From contig NZ_JAHWYN010000004.1 of NCBI RefSeq assembly GCF_019351435.1, positions 1-51,311 of the forward strand: DNA of 51,311 nucleotides. Reading direction: 5' to 3'. The translations under genes and the position numbers were made by a program. Position 1 is the stretch's first letter, and each line of letters starts with the position of its first letter. Under the pieces are notes generated by a model, which worked only from the letters and a program-made list of their open reading frames with translations, had not been told where the DNA came from and ran no database searches. This DNA is from Flavobacterium taihuense (lineage in GTDB: Bacteria; Bacteroidota; Bacteroidia; Flavobacteriales; Flavobacteriaceae). Shown here piece by piece: positions 44,787-51,311 of this stretch.

Positions 44787-45740
44787 CTATTTTGTCGTTT
44801 TTTCATTCTTGCTTATTTGTAAAGAAACCAGTACACCAATAATAAGTGTCAAAGCAATAAAGGTCAATGACGCCCATTCGGGAATTTCGATGTAATCATG
44901 CAGTAACATTTTTAATCCGACAAAACTTAAAATAGCAATGAGACTATATTCTAAGTGACTAAATTTCTCGAGCATATTGGCAAGGAAAAAGTACAAAGAT
45001 CGCAGGCCTAATATGGCAAAAATATTGGAACTAAATACTAAAAAAGGATCGGAAGTGATGGCTAAAATAGCAGGTACACTGTCTACTGCAAAAACAACAT
45101 CCATTACTTCAATAACAATTAATGCCACAAATAGTGGAGTAGCTGCATTACCTTTGTCGGTTTTTATGAAAAAATGCTCTTTTTCGGTATGTGTTGAAAT
45201 CGGGATTATTTTTCCTAAAATTTTGTAAACTAATGATTTTTTGGGGTTAAACTCCTCTTCGTCTTTGGTGAAAAGCATTTTCATGGCTGTAAATAATAAG
45301 AATGCTCCAAAGACATAGGCGGTCCATGTAAATTTATTGATTAACAATACCCCGAAATAAATCATTAGACCCCGAAAAACAATTGCTCCTAATATTCCCC
45401 AAAACAAAACTCTGTGTTGGTATTTTTTTGATATTTTGAACGAAGCAAAAATTAAGGCAATTACGAATATATTATCAATGCTTAATGATAATTCAATCAG
45501 ATAACCTGTTATGAATTTCATTGCCGCAACAGAGGGTTTCAATTGAGTTGGATTTAATACATAATCAGTGGAGTACAGCCAATATACTACTCCAGAGAAA
45601 AGCATAGACAGGGTAAACCAAATCGCGGTCCATTTGCTGGCTTCTTTGGTGCTGATAATATGTGGAGTCTTGTTGAATACACCCAAATCGAGTGCGAGAA
45701 TTATCAATATCAATACAATAAATAAGATCCAAACAGTCAT
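44787..45740 (-). CDS. TerC-family membrane protein (Alx-like, long form)
   Basis: This 317-residue protein has about nine spans. The two TerC acidic motifs are LIELSLSIDNIFVIALIF (about 80-97) and VIEVMDVVFAVDSVPAILAITSDPFLVFSSNIFAILGLRSLYFFLA. The N-terminal LDLGVFNK and the phrase SDPFLVFSSNIFAILGLR are typical of the Alx branch. These proteins are linked to Mn export during alkaline or metal stress. In E. coli the related gene is under a pH/Mn-responsive RNA switch; I saw no such structure in the 45741-45790 upstream stretch. Confidence 0.92.
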   Translation of the reverse strand: MTVWILFIVLILIILALDLGVFNKTPHIISTKEASKWTAIWFTLSMLFSGVVYWLYSTDYVLNPTQLKPSVAAMKFITGYLIELSLSIDNIFVIALIFASFKISKKYQHRVLFWGILGAIVFRGLMIYFGVLLINKFTWTAYVFGAFLLFTAMKMLFTKDEEEFNPKKSLVYKILGKIIPISTHTEKEHFFIKTDKGNAATPLFVALIVIEVMDVVFAVDSVPAILAITSDPFLVFSSNIFAILGLRSLYFFLANMLEKFSHLEYSLIAILSFVGLKMLLHDYIEIPEWASLTFIALTLIIGVLVSLQISKNEKTTK

Positions 45741-45832
45741 AATGGTATTTGTTTTTAATTGTACAGCAAATGTAAATTTGATTTTCTAATTTAGGGCAGT
45801 TAATTCTTGAATATATAGAAATTTATTCCAAA

Positions 45833-45866
45833 AAAAAAGTGCTCTCAATTACGAAAGCACTTTTTT
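45833..45866. terminator. Terminator of the GSII gene
   Basis: AAAAAAGTGCT and AGCACTTTTTT pair around CTCAATTACGAA, just after the GSII stop codon on the minus strand. Confidence 0.75.
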
Positions 45867-45884
45867 GGTTTAATTTGGTTATGA

Positions 45885-46898
45885 TTACAATGCTGAATTT
45901 ACAGTTTTGATAATTCTTGCAGCAATTTTGTATGGATCACCATTAGATGCTGGTCTTCTATCTTCCAACCATCCTTTCCATCCTTTTTGAACAGTCATTA
46001 ATGGAATACGGATTGAACATCCTCTATCAGATACTCCGTAAGAGAAATCGTGGATAGAAGCAGTTTCGTGTTTACCAGTCAAACGTTGGTCGTTGTAAGC
46101 TCCGTAAACAGCAATGTGCTCAGCAGTTACAGGACGGAAAGCCTCACATATTTTCTCGTAAATTTCTTGAGAACCACAAGTTCTTAATACATTGTTAGAG
46201 AAGTTAGCGTGCATTCCAGAACCATTCCAGTCAGTATCTCCTAGTGGTTTTGGGTGGTATTCAATATAGTAACCGTATTTTTCAGTCAAACGGTCTAATA
46301 AATATCTAGCAACCCAGATTTCATCACCTGCTTTTTTAGCTCCTTGTGCGAATAATTGGAATTCCCATTGTCCACAAGCAACCTCTTGATTTATTCCTTC
46401 AAAGTTGATTCCAGCAGCGATACATAAATCAGCATGCTCTTCAACTAATTTTCTTCCGTGTGTGTTTTTACCACCTACTGAACAGTAGTACATTCCTTGT
46501 GGTGCAGGGTAACCTCCAATTGGGAAACCTAATGGTAATAAAGTTTTAGTATCCATTATGAAATATTCTTGTTCGAATCCAAACCAGAAATCTCCGTCAT
46601 CTTCGATAGTTGCTCTACCATTTGATGAGTGAGCTGTACCATCAGCATTCATAACTTCAGTCATTACTAAGTAACCATTGATACGAGTTGGATCTGGATA
46701 AATAGCTACAGGCACTAATAAACAGTCAGATGAACCACCTTCTGCTTGTCTTGTTGATGAACCGTCAAAAGACCAGTTTCCGATTTCTGCTAAAGTTCCT
46801 TGAAAATTTTCGTGTTCTTCAACTTTAGTTTTACTTCTTAAATTTTGTGTTGGTTCGTAACCATCTAACCAAAGGTATTCTAATTTTATTTTAGCCAT
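45885..46898 (-). CDS. Glutamine synthetase type II
   Basis: This 337-residue protein is the short GSII form, otherwise known from eukaryotes and a limited set of bacteria. KLEYLWLDGYEPTQNLRSKTKV opens the beta-grasp, and NWSFDGSSTRQAEGGSSDCLLVPVAIYPDP follows. Active-site motifs are FGFEQEYFIMD, the substrate-binding INFEGINQEVACGQWEFQLF and DWNGSGMHANFS, and the ATP-site SIRIPLMTVQKGWKGWLEDRRPASNGDPY. It assimilates ammonia by converting glutamate to glutamine in the cytoplasm. It is divergent from a GSIII gene, the two sharing a 376-base control region. The adenylylation site of GSI is absent, as usual for this class. Confidence 0.97.
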   Translation of the reverse strand: MAKIKLEYLWLDGYEPTQNLRSKTKVEEHENFQGTLAEIGNWSFDGSSTRQAEGGSSDCLLVPVAIYPDPTRINGYLVMTEVMNADGTAHSSNGRATIEDDGDFWFGFEQEYFIMDTKTLLPLGFPIGGYPAPQGMYYCSVGGKNTHGRKLVEEHADLCIAAGINFEGINQEVACGQWEFQLFAQGAKKAGDEIWVARYLLDRLTEKYGYYIEYHPKPLGDTDWNGSGMHANFSNNVLRTCGSQEIYEKICEAFRPVTAEHIAVYGAYNDQRLTGKHETASIHDFSYGVSDRGCSIRIPLMTVQKGWKGWLEDRRPASNGDPYKIAARIIKTVNSAL

Positions 46899-47274
46899 AA
46901 TATTATAATTTTTTTTTGATTTTTTTCTGATGCAAATATAAAATAATTTGTTTACGTCGTAAAATTGGGGGGTAGTTTTTATTTGGGTAGTTTTAATTTT
47001 TGATATTACTGCATTTTAGGAGGGGTATAATTAAAAAATTGCAATTTTATAGAGGTATAATAGTTAAATTCGTAATTAGCTGGTTTTTAATATTAATTAT
47101 AAGTTAGGATTTTTATTACTATAATTTGAAAATTAAGCTATTGAAACATTTTTTTTGCTATTACATCCATCTCAATTGAGTGTTATTTATTAATGAGTGC
47201 TTTAATTATTTGTTTAGTAGAATAATTTATATTTGTATACGTTTAATAGTGATTATTAATTTAAGATTTATGAT
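46899..47274. promoter_or_regulatory. Divergent GSII/GSIII control region
   Basis: Exact -7 boxes TATATTTG occur on both strands: 46940-46933 toward GSII and 47228-47235 toward GSIII. The rest is very AT-rich. GGAGGGGTATAATT (47020-47033) and AGAGGTATAATAGTTAA (47051-47067) form a loose direct repeat of GAGG-x-TATAAT that might bind a regulator. No strong palindrome was seen. Confidence 0.5.
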
Positions 47275-49464
47275 ATGTCATCAATTCGTTTTCAAGCTTT
47301 AAAAGAAGCTTCAAATAGAAAGTTAGTAGAGTTTCAGGAGACAGGAAGAAAATCAGTTCTCTTTGGAGCTAATGTGTTCAATGATAAGGCTATGAAGCAA
47401 TATTTGACTTCAGATGCTTTTAAGGGAGTACAGGGTGCGGTTCAACACGGAACTAAAATCGATAGAAAATTGGCGGACTATATTGCCATGGGAATGAAAG
47501 AATGGGCTTTGTCTAAAGGTGTAACCCATTATACGCACTGGTTTCAGCCTCTAACTGGAACAACAGCAGAAAAACATGATGCTTTTTTTGAAACCTCTTA
47601 TGACGGAAGCGATCCATTGGAAAAATTTGGAGGAGCTCAATTAGTTCAACAAGAACCAGATGCGTCCAGTTTTCCTCATGGTGGAATAAGAAATACATTT
47701 GAGGCTCGGGGATATACTGCTTGGGACCCAACTTCACCAGCATTTATATTTGGGACAACTTTATGTATCCCTACTATTTTTATTTCATACACAGGCGAAG
47801 CATTAGATAATAAAATTCCATTATTAAGGGCTTTATCTGCTATGGATGAAGCAGCGACCGAAGTTTGTAGATATTTTGACAAAAATGTTAAAAAAGTGAC
47901 TGCTACTTTAGGTTGGGAACAAGAGTATTTTTTGATTGATAAATCATTGGCTAATTCTCGTCCGGATATTGTTATGACAGGAAGAACCTTGTTGGGACAT
48001 ACTTCTGCTAAAGGGCAACAGCTCGATGATCATTACTTCGGGTCAATTCCAACTCGTGCTTTGACATATATGAGGGATTTGGAACAAGAATGTATGTTGT
48101 TGGGAATACCGGTAAAAACACGTCATAACGAGGTTGCTCCTAACCAATTTGAATTTGCTCCTATTTTTGAAGAAACCAATTTGGCCGTAGATCACAACTG
48201 TTTGTTGATGGATGTGATGCAAAAAGTGGCAGAGCGTCATGATTTAAAAGTTTTGCTTCATGAAAAGCCTTTTAAAGGGGTGAATGGCTCTGGAAAGCAC
48301 AACAACTGGTCATTGGCTACTGATACCGGAGTAAACTTGTTGAGTCCGAGCAAAACGCCAATGACTAATTTACAATTTTTGACTTTCTTTATCAATACTA
48401 TTAAAGCGGTAAATGATTATGAGGCTTTATTGAGGGGTTCTATCGCCACTGCTAGCAATGATCATAGACTAGGAGCCAATGAGGCACCACCCGCAATTAT
48501 TTCGGTATTTATTGGTGAGCAATTAACTAAGGTATTAGCTGAATTAGAAGGAGTTTCTACTGGGAAATTGTCTCCAGAAGAAAAAACGGACTTGAAGCTA
48601 AATGTTGTTGGAAAAATTCCAGATGTTCTGTTGGATAATACCGATAGAAACAGAACTTCACCATTTGCATTTACCGGAAATAAATTTGAGTTTAGAGCTG
48701 TTGGTTCATCTGCAAACTGTTCGAATGCTATGACTACTTTGAATACCATTGTGGCAAAACAGCTTAAGGATTTTAAAATTGCAGTTGATGATTTAATCGA
48801 ATCCAAAGACATGAAAAAAGATGATGCTATTTTCAATGTTTTGAGAGAATACATCAAACAATCTAAAAAAATTCTTTTTGAAGGGGACGGTTATAGTGAA
48901 GCTTGGCAAAAAGAAGCGGCAAAAAGAGGGTTGAGTAATTTTAAAACCACTCCGGAAGCTTTGAAAGCGAGAGCATCAAAACAAGCTATCGATTTATTTT
49001 CTGAAATGGGAATTATGAATCAAATAGAAGTTGAAGCCCGTTATGAAATTGAATTGGAAGAGTATACCAAAAAAATACAAATTGAAGGTAGAGTACTAGG
49101 TGATATATCGAAAAATCATGTAATTCCTACAGCTATTAAATATCAAAATACATTGATTGAAAATGTAAAAGGATTGAAGGATATATTTGGTGCTGATTTC
49201 GAATCGATTGCCAAAGAACAAATTATTTTGATAAAAGAAATTTCAGGACATATTGAAGGCATTAATTCTAAAGTGGAAGAGATGACTGAAGAAAGAAAAA
49301 AAGCCAATAATTTGATTGATGCACATGCAATGGCAGAGGCGTATTGCAATAATGTAAAACCTTATTTTGAAATCATCAGAAATCATTGTGACAAGCTTGA
49401 GTTATTGGTTGATAATGAACTGTGGACTTTGACTAAATACAGGGAATTGCTTTTGACGAAGTAG
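47275..49464 (+). CDS. glnN: Glutamine synthetase type III
   Basis: This 729-residue protein is the expected GSIII length. Signatures include FGANVFNDKAMKQYL near the start, GVTHYTHWFQPLTGTTAEKHD, the catalytic TLGWEQEYFLIDKSLANSRPDIVMTGRTLLG, KTRHNEVAPNQFEFAPIFEETNLAVDHNCLLMD, and GVNGSGKHNNWSL, then DRNRTSPFAFTGNKFEFRAVGSSANCSNAMTTLNTIVA. The C-terminal 200 residues form the helical extension typical of GSIII. Function: ammonia assimilation, possibly under different nitrogen conditions from the GSII beside it. It has its own terminator. Confidence 0.97.
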   Translation: MSSIRFQALKEASNRKLVEFQETGRKSVLFGANVFNDKAMKQYLTSDAFKGVQGAVQHGTKIDRKLADYIAMGMKEWALSKGVTHYTHWFQPLTGTTAEKHDAFFETSYDGSDPLEKFGGAQLVQQEPDASSFPHGGIRNTFEARGYTAWDPTSPAFIFGTTLCIPTIFISYTGEALDNKIPLLRALSAMDEAATEVCRYFDKNVKKVTATLGWEQEYFLIDKSLANSRPDIVMTGRTLLGHTSAKGQQLDDHYFGSIPTRALTYMRDLEQECMLLGIPVKTRHNEVAPNQFEFAPIFEETNLAVDHNCLLMDVMQKVAERHDLKVLLHEKPFKGVNGSGKHNNWSLATDTGVNLLSPSKTPMTNLQFLTFFINTIKAVNDYEALLRGSIATASNDHRLGANEAPPAIISVFIGEQLTKVLAELEGVSTGKLSPEEKTDLKLNVVGKIPDVLLDNTDRNRTSPFAFTGNKFEFRAVGSSANCSNAMTTLNTIVAKQLKDFKIAVDDLIESKDMKKDDAIFNVLREYIKQSKKILFEGDGYSEAWQKEAAKRGLSNFKTTPEALKARASKQAIDLFSEMGIMNQIEVEARYEIELEEYTKKIQIEGRVLGDISKNHVIPTAIKYQNTLIENVKGLKDIFGADFESIAKEQIILIKEISGHIEGINSKVEEMTEERKKANNLIDAHAMAEAYCNNVKPYFEIIRNHCDKLELLVDNELWTLTKYRELLLTK

Positions 49465-49485
49465 TTCTTTGTTTTTTATAAAATT

Positions 49486-49519
49486 TAAAAAGGTTTTTCT
49501 ATTTAGGAAAGCCTTTTTT
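49486..49519 (+). terminator. Terminator after GSIII
   Basis: AAAAAGGTTTTTC and GGAAAGCCTTTTTT form an imperfect stem around TATTTA, followed by a T run. Confidence 0.6.
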
Positions 49520-49586
49520 GTTTTGTGTTTGAATAATTGATTCCTGTGATGTTGTATTTGATTGAACGGAATATTTAAGTTACAAA

Positions 49587-49615
49587 AAAAGCACCCACTT
49601 GTGGTGGGTGCTTTT
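49587..49615. terminator. Bidirectional terminator at the convergent end
   Basis: AAAAGCACCCAC and GTGGGTGCTTTT pair around TTGTG, the most GC-rich hairpin in the region. It lies 21 bases beyond the stop of the minus-strand surface-protein gene. Confidence 0.8.
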
Positions 49616-49635
49616 AAAATTAAATTAGTTTAAGA

Positions 49636-51311
49636 TTATCTAGAAGAAAGCACTTTTTGCACACTGTTTCCTCTATTAGTACTTACTCTCACAAAGTAAA
49701 CTTCAGCTTGACCAGTGTATGGAATATTTAGCAAAACTACTTTGTTTAAATAACCGTTAGCATCATGGTTTGACGCTACAATATTACCTTGTGTATTGAA
49801 TACCTCAATTTTTACATCAGTAACATATTTAAAATCATAACTGATGGTAAGTTGGTCTTTGAAAGGAACCGGATACGCTGTAAAAGAGCTAGTGTCACTT
49901 ACTTTAGCAGTACTTGTTGTGGTATTGATAATGGTGTTATCAATTGGTGTCACACAAACAAGCGGTTCAATACCATAACCTACAAATATTCTGCATTCAT
50001 CAAAAGCATTATTGATTAAATCAACTGCATCAGCAATTTGAGTCAATGTCAAGCCATTTGTGCTTCCGCCTCCCAAAGCTTGATTTGCCAAAGCAAACAA
50101 TCCTTGAACGGTTTTAGGTGAAATTGCATTTATGACGGCTGTAGGTATTGAATAATATTTATACTCGTTGATTACTGGAGTCAAACCGCCAGGTGAACAT
50201 TGTCTAGCTTTAGGTATATCAGAACCACAACCTCCTTCTGGTACAGCAACTGCAAAAGTTCCCGGTTTCAATTCGAAATTGCCAAGTTGGCTATTTATAC
50301 CTATATTAAGACCTAAAGCAATGGTTTGAGCCAATAAAGTATTATTGATTTTTCCATTTCTCAAGTAATTTGGAGGTAATTGATTTATTTCGTAATCGAA
50401 AGGAGCCAGTACTTTACTACTACCACCTCCAGGCATTACAGTTATAAGAGCATCTATATCTGTTGAATTATTCATAATATAAACAGAATGTCCAGATGAA
50501 CCTATAGTCATAGTGCCTCCATAAGAAGTCAAGGCTTTTGCGATAAGTCCTGCTGTAGTGAATGGTTTTCCGTCAGCACATGACATACCACCAGGGTTAC
50601 CATAGTATCCTTGAGTATAGGTACATAACGCATTGGAACAAATAGTTGGAGTTACGGTCAAACAATTACTGTTTTCGGAACACGCAACACCATTGAGTGT
50701 TGAAGTTGCGATTCTGCGGTAATTTGTTATTACAGATACTGATTGTGGATCGTAAGTTGCAGATGTAGCTCCTACGATATCACTCCAAGTACCATCACAA
50801 CCAGTTGTACTCATTTGCCATTGATATGAAATTACTCCACCATTTGTGGTGCTTCCCACAGTTGTACTGGTAAAGGCTACTGCATCAAATGGAGAACAAC
50901 CTGTTTGGTTTCCAGCGATTGTGCCAGGAGCAATATCATTTGGTGTCACAGTCAAAACATTACTGTTGCCTGCGCAACCCACATCAGAAGTGGCTACTCT
51001 ACGGAACCAAGTTTTAACGGCTACTACAGGTGCATCATAAGTTGCTGAGGTAGCTCCCGCAATGTTAGTGAATGTTGTTCCATCAGTACTGCTTTGCCAT
51101 TGGTAGCTTATTGTTCCGTGGTCAGAGCCAGGAGTAACGCTTGTAAAGGCTGCAGGATTAAACGGAGCACATAGCGTTTGGCTTCCGGCAATTTCACCGG
51201 GAACAATTCCGGTTGGAGTAACAGTCAAACAATTACTGTTTGCGGAACAGGCAACACCATTGAGTGTTGAAGTAGCGACTCTGCGGTAATTTGTTATTAC
51301 AGTTACAGCTG
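49636..51311 (-). CDS. Large surface protein with repeated Ig-like modules and T9SS domain (5' end beyond window)
   Basis: The frame remains open to the right edge (visible part about 558 residues), so no true start is in the window; the TTG at 51228 is internal. At least two modules of about 90 residues are visible. Each contains TPxxIxPGxIAGxQTxCxPFxxxAFTS, a YQWQ-S-x-x-G core, GATSATYD and NYRR(V/I)ATS. Next is a unique Gly/Cys-rich region (YTQGYYGNPGGMSCADGKPF, about 235-440) and a T9SS sorting domain (TAYPVPFKDQLTISYDF, AEVYFVRVSTNRGNSVQKVLSSR). It is exported and surface-attached; an adhesin or cell-wall-like role is likely. Near-identical module sequences suggest recent internal duplication. 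Confidence 0.88.
   Translation of the reverse strand, partial: AVTVITNYRRVATSTLNGVACSANSNCLTVTPTGIVPGEIAGSQTLCAPFNPAAFTSVTPGSDHGTISYQWQSSTDGTTFTNIAGATSATYDAPVVAVKTWFRRVATSDVGCAGNSNVLTVTPNDIAPGTIAGNQTGCSPFDAVAFTSTTVGSTTNGGVISYQWQMSTTGCDGTWSDIVGATSATYDPQSVSVITNYRRIATSTLNGVACSENSNCLTVTPTICSNALCTYTQGYYGNPGGMSCADGKPFTTAGLIAKALTSYGGTMTIGSSGHSVYIMNNSTDIDALITVMPGGGSSKVLAPFDYEINQLPPNYLRNGKINNTLLAQTIALGLNIGINSQLGNFELKPGTFAVAVPEGGCGSDIPKARQCSPGGLTPVINEYKYYSIPTAVINAISPKTVQGLFALANQALGGGSTNGLTLTQIADAVDLINNAFDECRIFVGYGIEPLVCVTPIDNTIINTTTSTAKVSDTSSFTAYPVPFKDQLTISYDFKYVTDVKIEVFNTQGNIVASNHDANGYLNKVVLLNIPYTGQAEVYFVRVSTNRGNSVQKVLSSR

Noticed and set aside
1..51311. CRISPR array, tRNA or rRNA genes
   Set aside because: No regularly spaced direct repeats and no cloverleaf or rRNA signatures were noticed on either strand by eye.

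Overview
The window looks like a chromosomal segment of a Flavobacterium-type member of the Bacteroidota. It is AT-rich and recognisable ribosome binding sites are absent. Promoters carry the Bacteroidota -7 box TAnnTTTG. There is a SusC/SusD pair, several proteins end in type IX secretion (T9SS) sorting domains, and there is both a GSII and a GSIII glutamine synthetase.

Positions 1-11,000 are an accessory region. A transposase 5' end is cut by the left edge. Next is a very AT-rich minus-strand block: a VirE-N/primase-like protein, an unusual reverse transcriptase with FCDD at its active site, and an OLD-type ATPase/TOPRIM nuclease, which together resemble a phage-defence or mobile-element cassette. 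A three-gene toxin / HTH antitoxin / SecB-like chaperone operon follows, with a perfect palindromic operator at its promoter. Then come a PRC-barrel protein, a 51-residue membrane protein, a divergent azoreductase/HxlR pair and a membrane protein of unknown function. At least four copies of one non-coding, hairpin-bearing repeat lie between these genes.

Positions 11,200-17,630 are housekeeping: prfA, a TSP3/OmpA outer-membrane protein, pyrF, a BtuF-like metal-receptor protein and an alpha/beta hydrolase.

Positions 17,760-29,300 hold the most striking locus, a PUL-like cluster that appears built to use cyanophycin (multi-L-arginyl-poly-L-aspartate) or a similar isopeptide polymer. It has a T9SS-secreted cyanophycinase, SusC (with an apparent one-base frameshift), SusD, a cytoplasmic isoaspartyl peptidase, a lipoprotein cyanophycinase, a YfcC-type transporter and a second cyanophycinase lipoprotein. 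The implied route is surface cleavage to Asp-Arg dipeptides, SusCD import, further cleavage in the periplasm, inner-membrane transport, and hydrolysis in the cytoplasm. Two duplicated leader regions, before the first cyanophycinase and before susC, each encode two micropeptides ending in GLQP(I/V)FNC-stop. Their codons differ mostly at synonymous positions, which points to selection on the peptide. I regard this as the best candidate for an undescribed system.

Positions 29,300-51,311 return to a mixed chromosomal background: two TerC-family proteins, a DUF4197 protein, a VOC protein, an O-methyltransferase, purU, a fused IcmF-type acyl-CoA mutase, secreted hydrolases, an AraC regulator, a collagen-like lipoprotein, T9SS surface proteins and divergent GSII/GSIII genes. 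A second dispersed element, with conserved ends around a variable hairpin, occurs upstream of prfA and, inverted, between purU and the mutase gene.

All family names come from reading motifs by eye; no database search was run.
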